DNA of 64,000 bases from Streptomyces anulatus (GCF_000721175.1 NZ_JOEZ01000003.1:62001-126000), one strand, 5' to 3'. Counted from the stretch's first letter, positions 44,587-53,535 are shown. Numbers and translations: made by a program. Notes: generated by a model not told the origin, from the letters alone.

Positions 44587-45831
44587 ATGGCCACCACCCC
44601 GGAGCCCCCCGTGGCGCCTCCGAAGCCCACCTGGGAGCCCAAGCAGCAGGAGCCCCCGTACCCCTGGCTGCGCCCGACCATCCGGATACGGCTCACGCTG
44701 CTGTACGGCGGGATGTTCCTGATCGCGGGCATCGTGCTGCTGTCGATCATCTACATGCTGGCCGCGCAGGCGCTGCACGTGGGCACGGATCTGCCGTTCA
44801 AGCTGCTGCCCGACAGCAAGATCCAGCTCACCAACAACGTCTGCCCCGCCCTCACGCCGGGCCTCTCGGCGGACGAGGCGAACGCCGCGCTCAAGGCGTG
44901 CAACGAGTCCCAGCGCAAGCAGGCGCTGGACACCCTGCTCAACCGTTCGCTGCTGGCTCTGGTCGGCCTGAGTGTGATCGCCTTCGCCTTCGGCTACGCC
45001 ATGGCCGGACGTGTCCTGTCCCCGCTCGGCCGGATCACCCGTACCGCCCGCCGGGTGGCCGGTACGGACCTCACGCGGCGGATCGAGCTGGACGGCCCGG
45101 ACGACGAGCTGAAGGAGCTGGCGGACACCTTCGACGACATGCTGGACCGGCTGGAGCGGGCTTTCACCGCGCAGCAGCGGTTCGTCGGCAACGCCTCGCA
45201 CGAACTGCGCACCCCGCTGGCGATCAACCGCACGCTGCTGGAGGTCCATCTCTCCGACCCGGAGGCCCCGCCGGAGCTCCATCAGCTCGGCAAGACCCTC
45301 CTGGCCACGAACGAGCGCAGCGAGCAGCTGGTGGAGGGCCTGCTGCTGCTGGCCCGCAGCGACAACCAGATCGTCGAGCGCAAACCGGTCGACCTCGCCG
45401 AGGTCGCCGAGCGCGCCATCGACCAGACCCGGGCGGAGGCGCTGGCCAGGAAGGTCGGGATCCGGGGCGAGCGGGGATCGGCCGTGGTCCAGGGCAACGG
45501 GGTCCTGCTGGAGCGGATCGCGCTGAACCTCGTGCAGAACGCCGTGCGCTACAACGTGCCCGAGGACGGCTGGGTGGAGGTCACCACCGAGGTACGGGAC
45601 GGGCAGGCGCTGCTCGTCGTCTCGAACAGTGGCCCGGTGGTTCCGGCGTACGAGATCGACAACCTCTTCGAGCCCTTCAGGCGGCTGCGTACGGAGCGCA
45701 CGGGCAGTGACAAGGGGGTCGGGCTCGGCCTGTCGATCGCCCGGTCCGTCGCGCGGGCCCACGGAGGCCGTATCATCGCGGAGCCCCGCGAGGGCGGCGG
45801 TCTCGTGATGCGCGTCACCCTGCCGGTCTGA
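44587..45831 (+). CDS. cutS: CutS, sensor histidine kinase
   Basis: A 414-aa protein. A Pro-rich cytoplasmic N-terminus is followed by a transmembrane helix at about 36-60. A short extracellular loop at about 61-118 contains exactly two cysteines (Cys86, Cys105). A second transmembrane helix (about 119-140), HAMP, the DHp domain with phospho-acceptor His205 (ASHELRTPL), and HATPase (NLVQNAVRYN, GVGLGLSIA) follow. The two extracellular cysteines are conserved in CutS and can report the redox or disulphide state outside the membrane. The ATG at 44587 lies in a GAGGA context at the end of cutR, so the two are co-translated. Confidence 0.95.
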   Translation: MATTPEPPVAPPKPTWEPKQQEPPYPWLRPTIRIRLTLLYGGMFLIAGIVLLSIIYMLAAQALHVGTDLPFKLLPDSKIQLTNNVCPALTPGLSADEANAALKACNESQRKQALDTLLNRSLLALVGLSVIAFAFGYAMAGRVLSPLGRITRTARRVAGTDLTRRIELDGPDDELKELADTFDDMLDRLERAFTAQQRFVGNASHELRTPLAINRTLLEVHLSDPEAPPELHQLGKTLLATNERSEQLVEGLLLLARSDNQIVERKPVDLAEVAERAIDQTRAEALARKVGIRGERGSAVVQGNGVLLERIALNLVQNAVRYNVPEDGWVEVTTEVRDGQALLVVSNSGPVVPAYEIDNLFEPFRRLRTERTGSDKGVGLGLSIARSVARAHGGRIIAEPREGGGLVMRVTLPV

Positions 45832-45914
45832 GAGGCTGCACGATGCGACTCTGCACAGAATCTTCATGTTCGCTTTGGGCGGAATTTTCAGGACCCGTTC
45901 CCAGGCGGGTCGTG

Positions 45915-45928
45915 TGTGATCAATCACA
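45915..45928. promoter_or_regulatory. Palindrome TGTGAT-CA-ATCACA
   Basis: A perfect 6-bp inverted repeat with a 2-bp centre. It resembles a CRP-family site but with a gap two bases shorter than the consensus. The function is unknown. Confidence 0.35.
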
Positions 45929-45978
45929 GAGTCGATTTTCCGACCATCTACTCTCCGTGATCGCGACTCTGTCGGAAA
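45926..45978 (+). ncRNA. Candidate structured RNA (pseudoknot) downstream of cutS
   Basis: Two perfect complementary pairs are interleaved: ACAGAGTCG (45926-45934) with CGACTCTGT (45964-45972), and TTTCCGAC (45937-45944) with GTCGGAAA (45971-45978). The order L1-L2-R1-R2 is that of an H-type pseudoknot or of two mutually exclusive stems. No known RNA family was recognised. It is undetermined whether it is transcribed. Confidence 0.35.
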
Positions 45979-46053
45979 GCCGGTAATCGTCCGGGTTTTC
46001 GGGCATCGTTATCACGGGAAGTACACGGGGTAGCGCCTGCGAACCGAACAGTC

Positions 46054-46115
46054 GGGACCGTGTACGGTCCCCATCGCCACCCAAGCCGAGCCTCGCCGAG
46101 GCGCCCGGTTGGGTG
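46054..46115 (+). promoter_or_regulatory. 18-bp palindrome and hairpin upstream of the DUF4193 gene
   Basis: GGGACCGTGTACGGTCCC (46054-46071) has perfect 8-bp arms. It is followed by a hairpin built on CACCCAAG (46078-46085) and GGTTGGGTG (46107-46115) with inner GCCTCG/CGAGGC. Further small stems lie up to the start codon. The first looks like an operator. The rest may be leader structure. Confidence 0.4.
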
Positions 46116-46235
46116 TCGATTGAGTAACAGACCTTGATGTGAGGCAAAATCTCCGCCTCAGGTCGGGCACAAGTCCGGCCTCTCACGCGTTACGTGCGCT
46201 GAGACACCCGTAGACACCCAAGAGGGGGAGACGAC

Positions 46236-46532
46236 ATGGCAACGGATTACGACACCCCACGCAAGACCGACGACGACGTGGACCAGGACAGCCTCGAAGA
46301 GCTCAAGGCGCGTCGGAGCGACAAGGCGGCATCCGCCGTCGACGTCGACGAATTCGACGCGGCCGAAGGACTCGAGCTGCCCGGCGCGGACCTCTCCAAC
46401 GAGGAGCTGGCCGTCCGGGTGCTGCCCAAGCAGGCCGATGAGTTCACCTGCATGAGCTGCTTCCTGGTGCACCACCGCAGCCAGCTGGCCCGCGAGAAGA
46501 ACGGTCAGCCCATCTGCCGCGACTGCGACTGA
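46236..46532 (+). CDS. DUF4193 family protein
   Basis: A 98-aa acidic protein (MATDYDTPRKTDDDVDQDSLEELKARRSD...). The C-terminus has CMSCF and CRDCD, a pair of CxxC knuckles that probably binds zinc. The family is conserved in Actinobacteria, including Mycobacterium close to dut, with no known function. GAGGGGGAG lies ahead of the ATG. The unusually long, structured upstream region suggests careful regulation. Confidence 0.9.
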   Translation: MATDYDTPRKTDDDVDQDSLEELKARRSDKAASAVDVDEFDAAEGLELPGADLSNEELAVRVLPKQADEFTCMSCFLVHHRSQLAREKNGQPICRDCD

Positions 46533-46545
46533 GGTCGAGTCGGCC

Positions 46546-47508
46546 GTGGCAGGCGAGACACCGTTCCGGAAGCGGCGCCCCTGGCGGCGGCACGGCCCGG
46601 AGGCGAACCAGGACGGTACCGGCGGCACAGGCCCGGCAGAAGGCGGTAACGCGTCTGCCGAGCGGTCCGCCGCCCTACCGGAGCACTCCGGCGGTTCCGA
46701 CGACGAGCGGGGCCGTTCGGCCTCGCTCGAAGTGGCCGGGGCGGCAGCACTGCCGGACCGGGCCGGAGAGCAGGACCGGCAGGACCGGGCGGAACCCACG
46801 ACCGGGGGCCGCCTGCACGCAGTGAAACGGGGCGTACGCAAGGGCGGGGAGAGCGCAAAGGCACTGGCCGCACAGCTGGCCGACCGCATCATCGACACGG
46901 CCCCGCGCGTGCCGGTGCGCGACCTCGCCACCCTGCGGAGGCAGTTCCCCGGGCTGGGGCCCGAGGAACTGGCCGACAAGCTGATCACGGGAGCCTGCCG
47001 GGGCACCGCGACCGTCGGCGCAGGCATCGGGGCCGCCGCCATGATGCCCGTACCGCCCGCCATGATCGCCGAGCTGGCGGCGGAGGTGACCGGCGTCGCC
47101 GCGATCGAGATGAAGCTCGTCGCCGAGCTCCACGAGGTCTACGGCCGCCGCCCCCCTGGCAATCTCGGCCAGCGCAGCACCGCGTATCTGACGTCGTGGA
47201 CGGAGGAGCGCGGCATCGACGTCACCCGGCCCACCACGCTCAACGCCGCCCTGGGCGGCCAGCTGAAGCGTGAGCTCCGCCAGCAGATCATGAAGCGCAT
47301 GGCGCGCAATCTGCCCAACCTGATCCCGTTCATGATCGGCGCCACCGTCGGCGCCATGATGAACCGCCGCGACACCCGCAAATTCGCCGAACGGGTCAGG
47401 AACGACCTGCGCGAGCATCAGATCCCCTGGGACCGGCTGGCCGAGCTGCCTCCGCTGGAGCAGCCCCTGGACCCGGCCCAGCTGCCCAAGGAGATCGAGG
47501 GCCCCTGA
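46546..47508 (+). CDS. Conserved hypothetical protein, EcsC-like core
   Basis: A 320-aa protein. Residues 1-100 are disordered and charged. Residues 105-300 form an Ala/Gly-rich helical core (TLRRQFPGLGPEELADKLITGACRGTATVGAGIGAAAMMPVPPAMIAELAAEVTGV...). Its pattern resembles EcsC-family proteins, and a possible membrane-associated helix is PNLIPFMIGATVGAMMNR. The function is unknown. The GTG start lies 13 nt after the DUF4193 gene, so the two are probably co-transcribed. Confidence 0.7.
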   Translation: MAGETPFRKRRPWRRHGPEANQDGTGGTGPAEGGNASAERSAALPEHSGGSDDERGRSASLEVAGAAALPDRAGEQDRQDRAEPTTGGRLHAVKRGVRKGGESAKALAAQLADRIIDTAPRVPVRDLATLRRQFPGLGPEELADKLITGACRGTATVGAGIGAAAMMPVPPAMIAELAAEVTGVAAIEMKLVAELHEVYGRRPPGNLGQRSTAYLTSWTEERGIDVTRPTTLNAALGGQLKRELRQQIMKRMARNLPNLIPFMIGATVGAMMNRRDTRKFAERVRNDLREHQIPWDRLAELPPLEQPLDPAQLPKEIEGP

Positions 47509-47538
47509 GCCCCCCCCCGACGGGCCCTCGCGGTCGGA

Positions 47539-47997
47539 TCAGGCCGTCGGCGCCCCGGTCAGCGCCGCCGCCAGGCCCCGCGGGTCCCGGGTGGAGAGAT
47601 AGACGTACGGAGTCGGGTCGTCCGGGTCCGTGACCTCCACCCGCACCGCCGTCTCCACATAGCCGCGCAGCAGCATGAACGCACGGGCGTCCGCCTTGTG
47701 CGTGCGCCACGCCCTCGCCTCCTCCGCGTCCAGCGCCTCCGGCTCGCCGAGCGCCGACAGCGGGATCCGGGCGTCGCCGGCGACGAGTGCCCCCGCCACC
47801 ACCCGGATCCGGGCGGAGCCGTAACTGCTCACCAGGACCGAGGCCGCGGCCGTGCCGCCGACCAGCCCGGCGAGCAGCGGCAGGGTCCCCAGCGGCAGCA
47901 GCATCAGAGCACAGGCGATACCGATCCCGAAGGCGATGAACCACCAGGAGCGGGGCGCGGTGAGACGTTCGTCGAAGGGCGGTGCGGAAGGCTGCAT
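47539..47997 (-). CDS. DUF3093 membrane protein
   Basis: A 152-aa protein with two adjacent membrane helices (about 16-56, WWFIAFGIGIACALMLLPLG and PLLAGLVGGTAAASVLVSS), then a soluble domain ending DPDDPTPYVYLSTRDPRGLAAAL. It matches the DUF3093 family encoded beside dut in Actinobacteria. The function is unknown. It is transcribed divergently from the thioesterase gene. Confidence 0.85.
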   Translation of the reverse strand: MQPSAPPFDERLTAPRSWWFIAFGIGIACALMLLPLGTLPLLAGLVGGTAAASVLVSSYGSARIRVVAGALVAGDARIPLSALGEPEALDAEEARAWRTHKADARAFMLLRGYVETAVRVEVTDPDDPTPYVYLSTRDPRGLAAALTGAPTA

Positions 47998-48041
47998 GGA
48001 ACCAAGCTTGGCACGGCGCGACCGGCGGACTGCCGCGCGGG

Positions 48042-48047
48042 TAAGGT
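48042..48047 (+). promoter_or_regulatory. -10 box for leaderless thioesterase mRNA
   Basis: TAAGGT ends eight bases before the GTG at 48056, without any ribosome site. Confidence 0.5.
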
Positions 48048-48055
48048 CTGCGCCT

Positions 48056-48640
48056 GTGAGTGGAACATCAGCAGCTCTGACACCCCCGGCCGACGCCGTC
48101 GCGCCGGTCCGGCACCCCGACGCGCCCGCCCCCGGCGAGCTCCTCGGAGCGCACTACGAACACTGTTTCGGCTGCGGCGGGGGACAGCCGCACGGACTGC
48201 ACCTGATGGCGCGGGCCGGTGAAGGCGTGAGTGTCACCGCCGAGTTCACCGTGCAGCCCGCCCACCAGGGCGCCCCCGGCCTCGCCCACGGCGGTGTGCT
48301 CGCCACGGCGCTGGACGAGACCCTCGGCTCGCTGAACTGGCTGCTGCGCACGATCGCGGTGACCGGACGGCTGGAGACCGACTTCGTCCGCCCCGTCCCC
48401 GTGGACACCGTGCTGCACCTCGACGCCCGGATCACCGCCGTGCACGGCCGGAAGATCTACTCCACCGCCACCGGCCGGATCGGCGGCCCCGAAGGCCCCG
48501 TCGCGGTCCGGGCCGACGCCCTCTTCGTCGAGGTCAAGGTCGACCACTTCATCGACAACGGCCGGCCCGCCGAGATCCAGGAGGCCATGTCCGACCCCGA
48601 CCAGGTCAGGCGTGCCCGCGCCTTCGAGGTGAACCCGTGA
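48056..48640 (+). CDS. PaaI-family hot-dog thioesterase
   Basis: A 194-aa protein with a hot-dog fold. HCFGCGGGQPHGLHL lies near residue 36. The active-site region is GLAHGGVLATALDETLGSL (PaaI-type HGG...D). The core ends RADALFVEVKVDHF. It probably hydrolyses acyl-CoA thioesters of unknown chain. Its stop overlaps the dut start by GTGA, so the two are translated together. Confidence 0.85.
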   Translation: MSGTSAALTPPADAVAPVRHPDAPAPGELLGAHYEHCFGCGGGQPHGLHLMARAGEGVSVTAEFTVQPAHQGAPGLAHGGVLATALDETLGSLNWLLRTIAVTGRLETDFVRPVPVDTVLHLDARITAVHGRKIYSTATGRIGGPEGPVAVRADALFVEVKVDHFIDNGRPAEIQEAMSDPDQVRRARAFEVNP

Positions 48641-49167
48641 CCCGCAACCCCGTCGACGTACTGATCCGCCTCCTCGACCCGGACGTGCCGATCCCGGCGT
48701 ACGGACACCCGGGCGACGCCGGGGCCGACCTGGTGACCACCGAGGCCGCCGAACTCGCCCCCGGCGAGCGCGCGGTGCTGCCCACCGGTGTGTCGATCGC
48801 CCTGCCCGACGGGTATGCCGCGTTCGTGCACCCGCGCTCAGGCCTCGCAGCCCGCTGCGGAGTGGCCCTCGTGAATGCCCCAGGGACCGTGGATGCCGGG
48901 TACCGTGGGGAGATCAAGGTGATCGTGGTCAACCTCGATCCACGCGAGAGCGTGCGATTCGAACGGTTCGACCGGATTGCCCAATTGGTTGTCCAGCAGG
49001 TCGAGAAGGTGCGCTTCCACGAGGTGGCGGAACTTCCCGGCTCGGCGCGGGCCGAAGGGGGCTTCGGGTCCACCGGCGGCCACGCGTCGGTGGACGGCGC
49101 CGAGGGCGGGATCACCCACGGTGGGAACAGCTACGCTTCGGTCGTATCCGACCGGGAAGGACAGTGA
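48637..49167 (+). CDS. dut: dUTP diphosphatase
   Basis: A 176-aa trimeric dUTPase. All five motifs are visible: AGADL, PRSGLA, NAPGTVDAGYRGEIKV, RIAQLVVQ and the C-terminal GFGSTGG flexible P-loop-like arm. It cleaves dUTP to dUMP and so keeps uracil out of DNA. The C-terminal extension after motif 5 is longer than in E. coli. The GTG start overlaps the preceding thioesterase stop. Confidence 0.96.
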   Translation: MTRNPVDVLIRLLDPDVPIPAYGHPGDAGADLVTTEAAELAPGERAVLPTGVSIALPDGYAAFVHPRSGLAARCGVALVNAPGTVDAGYRGEIKVIVVNLDPRESVRFERFDRIAQLVVQQVEKVRFHEVAELPGSARAEGGFGSTGGHASVDGAEGGITHGGNSYASVVSDREGQ

Positions 49168-49168
49168 C

Positions 49169-49942
49169 GTGTTCGGACGTCGCAAGAAGAGTGGTTCCGC
49201 CGAGGACGCGGCGGACGAGGTGCGCGAGGCCGAGCAGGTCGCCGACGAGCCCGAGGGCGGCGACGGTGCCGCCGAGGGCACCCGTCGGATGAACCTTCCG
49301 CCGGCCCCCCGGCCGGACGGACCCTGGGACAGCACCGAGGTCTCCCAGCCCGGCGAGGGCCGGGTCGACCTGGGCGGCATCTTCGTCCCCGGGGTCGAGG
49401 GCATGGAACTGCGCGTCGAGGTGGCCGGCGACGCGATCGTCGCCGCCACCGTGGTGCTGCGCGACAGCGCGGTCCAGCTGCAGGCCTTCGCCGCCCCCAA
49501 GAAAGAGGGCATCTGGGGCGAGGTCCGCGACGAGATCGCCTCGGGCATCACCCAGCAGGGCGGCGTCATCGACGAGGTCGAGGGTCCGCTGGGCTGGGAG
49601 CTGCGCGCGCAGGTCCCCGTACAGCTTCCGGACGGCACGGGCGGTGTGCAGCTCGTGCGCTTCGTAGGGGTCGACGGGCCGCGCTGGTTCCTGCGCGGGG
49701 TGATCTCCGGCCAGGGCGCCGTCCAGCCGGAGGCCGCCGGGCTGCTGGAGACGATCTTCCGGGACACCGTGGTCGTCCGCGGCGACGGCCCGATGGCCCC
49801 CCGCGACCCGATCGTACTCAAGCTCCCCAACGACGCCCAGATGGTGCCCGAGGGCGTGCAGCAGGAGGACCAGGAGAGCTCGAAGTTCTCCGGCGGCATG
49901 GGCCAGCTCCAGCGCGGCCCCGAGATCACCGAGGTCCGCTAG
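49169..49942 (+). CDS. DUF3710 family protein
   Basis: A 257-aa protein. The N-terminus is charged (FGRRKKSGSAEDAADEVREAEQ). The DUF3710 core runs from about residue 70 to 240 (GRVDLGGIFVPGVEGMELRVEV...GVDGPRWFLRGVISGQGA). It is conserved downstream of dut across Actinobacteria with unknown function. The GTG at 49169 follows GGAAGGA, two bases after dut. The TAG stop leads into the same 13 bases seen after hrdB. Confidence 0.88.
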   Translation: MFGRRKKSGSAEDAADEVREAEQVADEPEGGDGAAEGTRRMNLPPAPRPDGPWDSTEVSQPGEGRVDLGGIFVPGVEGMELRVEVAGDAIVAATVVLRDSAVQLQAFAAPKKEGIWGEVRDEIASGITQQGGVIDEVEGPLGWELRAQVPVQLPDGTGGVQLVRFVGVDGPRWFLRGVISGQGAVQPEAAGLLETIFRDTVVVRGDGPMAPRDPIVLKLPNDAQMVPEGVQQEDQESSKFSGGMGQLQRGPEITEVR

Positions 49943-49960
49943 GGCGTGTTTCTCAGCACA

Positions 49961-50004
49961 GGCCGGTGGGCCGCGCCCTTTCCCAAGGGTGCGGCCCACC
50001 GGCC
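49961..50004 (+). terminator. Terminator of the dut-DUF3710 operon
   Basis: A 20-bp stem with one wobble, 49961-49980 with 49985-50004, loop TCCC. Confidence 0.88.
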
Positions 50005-50075
50005 ATTGCCCGGGTGTGGGCCACACGCACATACTGACGGGCGACGACGCAGGCCACGCGAGTACGGGGAGCAGC

Positions 50076-50810
50076 ATGACCGAGAGCACCGGCGGGCAGT
50101 CCGGCACGGCCCTTGCCGAGGACCCGGCGCGTCCGGTCATGGTCACGGTCGAGGACCTGCACCGCTCGTACGGCACCGGAGCTGCGGCCGTGCACGCCCT
50201 GCGCGGCGTCTCCTTCGAGATCCCCCGCGGTGAGCTGGTCGCGCTCAAGGGCCGCTCCGGCTCCGGCAAGACCACCCTGCTCAATCTGGTCGGCGGCCTG
50301 GACACCCCGGACGACGGCCGGATCACCGTCGACGGCACCGAGCTCGCGGGGCTCGGCGAGAAGGGCCTCCTGGAGCTGCGCCGGGACCGGGTGGGCTTCA
50401 TCTTCCAGTCCTTCGGCCTCATCCCGATCCTGACCGCCGCCGAGAACGTCGGCGTACCCCTGCGGCTACGGAAGGCCGACCCGGCCGAGCGTGACGAGCG
50501 GGTCGCCCTGCTGCTCTCCCTCGTCGGCCTCGCCGACCACGCCGAGCAGCGTCCCGGTGAGCTCTCCGGCGGCCAGCAGCAGCGCGTCGCCATCGCCCGC
50601 GCCCTCGCCAACCGTCCCGCCCTCCTGATCGCCGACGAGCCCACCGGACAGCTCGACGCCGAGACCGGGCTCGCCGTGATGGAACTGCTCCGCGCGGTCG
50701 TCCGCAGTGAGAACGTCACCGCCCTCGTCGCCACCCACGACCCCCAGCTGCTGGGCCTCGCCGACCGGGTCCTGGAGCTGAGCGACGGCCACATCGTCGA
50801 ACACGGCTGA
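50076..50810 (+). CDS. ABC transporter ATP-binding protein (MacB/LolD type), orphan
   Basis: A 244-aa ABC ATPase with all motifs intact: Walker A GRSGSGKTT, Q-loop FIFQSFGLIP, signature LSGGQQQR, Walker B LLIADEPTGQLD, and the H-loop in ATHDP. The LIPILTAAENV pattern places it in the MacB/LolD-like lipoprotein or antimicrobial export group. No permease gene is adjacent, which is unusual for the family. The ATG at 50076 follows GGGGAG by four bases. Confidence 0.88.
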   Translation: MTESTGGQSGTALAEDPARPVMVTVEDLHRSYGTGAAAVHALRGVSFEIPRGELVALKGRSGSGKTTLLNLVGGLDTPDDGRITVDGTELAGLGEKGLLELRRDRVGFIFQSFGLIPILTAAENVGVPLRLRKADPAERDERVALLLSLVGLADHAEQRPGELSGGQQQRVAIARALANRPALLIADEPTGQLDAETGLAVMELLRAVVRSENVTALVATHDPQLLGLADRVLELSDGHIVEHG

Positions 50811-50991
50811 CCTCCCCGTAGCACCGCCCGCACCCGCCCCGCCGCGTATCAGGGTTCCGTCAATACGCCCCCCACCTGCACTCCCGGCACCGAACCATCG
50901 CCCGCGGCGGAGTAGCGTCGAGGGCGGCAGCCGCACCGGGCGCCACCGGCCGTCGACAGGACGCCGCCGGACGGAAGAAGACAATGGGGCC

Positions 50992-53535
50992 ATGGGACGC
51001 GGCACACTCCGGATCTACCTGGGCGCGGCACCGGGCGTCGGCAAGACGTACGCGATGCTGTCCGAGGCCCACCGCAGGGTCGAGCGCGGCACCGACTGCG
51101 TGGTGGCGTTCGTGGAGCACCACGCCCGGCCGCGCACCGAGGCGCTGCTGCACGGCCTGGAGCAGGTCCGGCGCAGCGAGATCGGCTACCGCTCGACCGT
51201 CCTCACCGAGATGGACGTCGACGCCGTCCTGGCGCGCGCCCCGGCCGTGGCCCTGGTGGACGAGCTGGCCCACTCCAACGTCCCCGGCTCCCGCAACGCC
51301 AAGCGCTGGCAGGACGTCGAGGAGCTCCTCAAGGCCGGGATCGACGTCATATCCACGGTCAACATCCAGCACCTGGAGTCGCTCGGCGACGTCGTCGAGT
51401 CGATCACCGGCGTCCGGCAGAGCGAGACCGTACCTGACGAGGTGGTCCGCCGGGCCGACCAGATCGAGCTGGTCGACATGTCGCCCCAGGCACTGCGCCG
51501 CCGGATGGCACACGGCAACATCTACCAGCCCGACAAGATGGACGCCGCGCTCTCGAACTACTTCCGCCCCGGCAACCTCACCGCCCTGCGCGAGCTGGCC
51601 CTGCTCTGGGTCGCCGACCGGGTCGACGAGTACCTCCAGCAGTACCGGGGCGAGCACAACATCCGCACCCCCTGGCAGGCCCGCGAACGCATCGTCGTCG
51701 GGCTGACCGGCGGGCCCGAGGGCCGCACCCTCATCCGCCGCGCCTCCCGGATGGCGGCCAAGGGCTCCGGCAGTGAGATCCTCGCCGTCTACATCGCCCG
51801 CAGCGACGGCCTGACCTCGGCGTCCCCGAAGGAACTGGCCGTCCAGCGCACCCTGGTCGAGGACCTCGGCGGCACCTTCCACCACGTCATCGGCGACGAC
51901 ATTCCGGCCGCCCTGCTGGAGTTCGCCCGCGGCGTCAACTCCACCCAGATCGTGCTGGGCTCCAGCCGCCGCAAGTCCTGGCAGTACATCTACGGCCCCG
52001 GGGTCGGCGCGACCGTCGCCCGTGAGTCCGGTCCCGACCTCGACGTCCACATCGTCACCCACGAAGAGGTCGCCAAGGGCCGCGGACTGCCCATGGCCCG
52101 CGGCGCCCGGCTCGGCCGCGCCCGGATCATCTGGGGCTGGCTCGTCGGCGTCCTCGGCCCGGTCCTGCTCGCGGTGGTGCTGCGCAGCATGGAGGACGCG
52201 CCCGGCCTCGCCAACGACGTCCTGCTCTTCCTCTTCCTGACGGTGGCCGCGGCCCTGCTCGGCGGACTGAGACCCGCGCTGGCCTCCGCCGCCGTCGGCT
52301 CCGTGCTGCTGAACTACTGGTTCACCCCGCCCACCCACACCCTGACCGTCCAGGACCCCGAGAACCTCGTCGCCATCGTGATCTTCTTCGCGGTGGCGGT
52401 GGCGGTCTCCTCCGTGGTCGACCTCGCGGCCCGGCGCACCCACCAGGCCGCCCGGCTGCGCGCCGAGTCGGAGATCCTCTCCTTCCTCGCGGGCAGCGTG
52501 CTGCGCGGCGAGACCGCGCTGGACGCCCTGCTGGAACGGGTCCGGGAGACCTTCGCCATGGAGTCCGTCGCCCTGCTGGAGCGCAGCAGCGACGTCGACC
52601 CGTGGACCTGCGCCGGATCCGTCGGACCGGCCCCGGTCGCCCGTCCCGACGACGCCGACGTGGACATGCCGGTCGGCGACAACATGGCCCTCGCACTGTC
52701 CGGCCGGGTGCTGCCCGCCGAGGACCGCCGCGTGCTCGGCGCGTTCGCCGCGCAGGCCGCTGTCGTCCTGGACCGCCAGCGTCTGGTCGGGGAGGCCGAG
52801 GAGGCCCGCAGGCTCGCCGAGGGCAACCGGATCAGGACCGCTCTGCTCGCCGCCGTCAGCCACGACCTGCGCACCCCGCTGGCCGCGATCAAGGCCGCCG
52901 TCAGCTCGCTGCGCTCCGACGACGTGGCCTGGTCCGACGCGGACGAGGCGGAGCTCCTGGAAGGCATCGAGGACGGCGCCGACCGGCTGGACCACCTCGT
53001 CGGCAACCTGCTGGACATGTCGCGCCTCCAGACCGGCACCGTGACCCCGCTGATCCGCGAGATCGACCTCGACGAGGTGGTCCCCATGGCGCTCGGCGGC
53101 ATCCCGGATGGCAGCGTCGACCTCGACATCCCCGAGACGTTGCCGATGGTCGCCGTCGACCCCGGGCTCCTGGAGCGGGTCGTCGCCAACATCGTGGAGA
53201 ACGCCGTCAAGTACAACTCAGGACCGGAGCCCGTCGCCGTGGCCGCCAGCGCACTCGGCGGCCGGGTCGAACTACGGGTCGTGGACCGGGGCCGGGGCGT
53301 CCCCGACGAGGCCAAGGAGCGGATCTTCGAGCCCTTCCAGCGGTACGGGGACGCCCCGCGCGGCGCCGGCGTGGGCCTCGGCCTCGCCGTCTCCCGGGGC
53401 TTCGCCGATGCCATGGGCGGCACCCTCGACGCCGAGGACACCCCGGGCGGCGGGCTGACCATGGTCCTGACCCTCGCCGCGGCGCCGGGTGGCGTCCGGG
53501 CCCGCGCCGAGCTGCCGGCCCAGGCCACCTCATGA
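50992..53535 (+). CDS. kdpD: KdpD, K+ sensor histidine kinase
   Basis: An 847-aa protein. Residues 1-215 form the KdpD domain with Walker A GAAPGVGKT at 11-19 and VDELAHSN. Residues about 230-365 form a universal-stress-protein domain. Four clustered transmembrane helices span about 380-475, and a GAF domain spans 500-600. The DHp domain has phospho-acceptor His624 (SHDLRTPLAA) and is followed by HATPase (NIVENAVKYN). KdpD responds to low K+ or osmotic stress, and in firmicutes its USP domain binds c-di-AMP. No kdpFABC genes are in the window. kdpE follows. Confidence 0.95.
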   Translation: MGRGTLRIYLGAAPGVGKTYAMLSEAHRRVERGTDCVVAFVEHHARPRTEALLHGLEQVRRSEIGYRSTVLTEMDVDAVLARAPAVALVDELAHSNVPGSRNAKRWQDVEELLKAGIDVISTVNIQHLESLGDVVESITGVRQSETVPDEVVRRADQIELVDMSPQALRRRMAHGNIYQPDKMDAALSNYFRPGNLTALRELALLWVADRVDEYLQQYRGEHNIRTPWQARERIVVGLTGGPEGRTLIRRASRMAAKGSGSEILAVYIARSDGLTSASPKELAVQRTLVEDLGGTFHHVIGDDIPAALLEFARGVNSTQIVLGSSRRKSWQYIYGPGVGATVARESGPDLDVHIVTHEEVAKGRGLPMARGARLGRARIIWGWLVGVLGPVLLAVVLRSMEDAPGLANDVLLFLFLTVAAALLGGLRPALASAAVGSVLLNYWFTPPTHTLTVQDPENLVAIVIFFAVAVAVSSVVDLAARRTHQAARLRAESEILSFLAGSVLRGETALDALLERVRETFAMESVALLERSSDVDPWTCAGSVGPAPVARPDDADVDMPVGDNMALALSGRVLPAEDRRVLGAFAAQAAVVLDRQRLVGEAEEARRLAEGNRIRTALLAAVSHDLRTPLAAIKAAVSSLRSDDVAWSDADEAELLEGIEDGADRLDHLVGNLLDMSRLQTGTVTPLIREIDLDEVVPMALGGIPDGSVDLDIPETLPMVAVDPGLLERVVANIVENAVKYNSGPEPVAVAASALGGRVELRVVDRGRGVPDEAKERIFEPFQRYGDAPRGAGVGLGLAVSRGFADAMGGTLDAEDTPGGGLTMVLTLAAAPGGVRARAELPAQATS

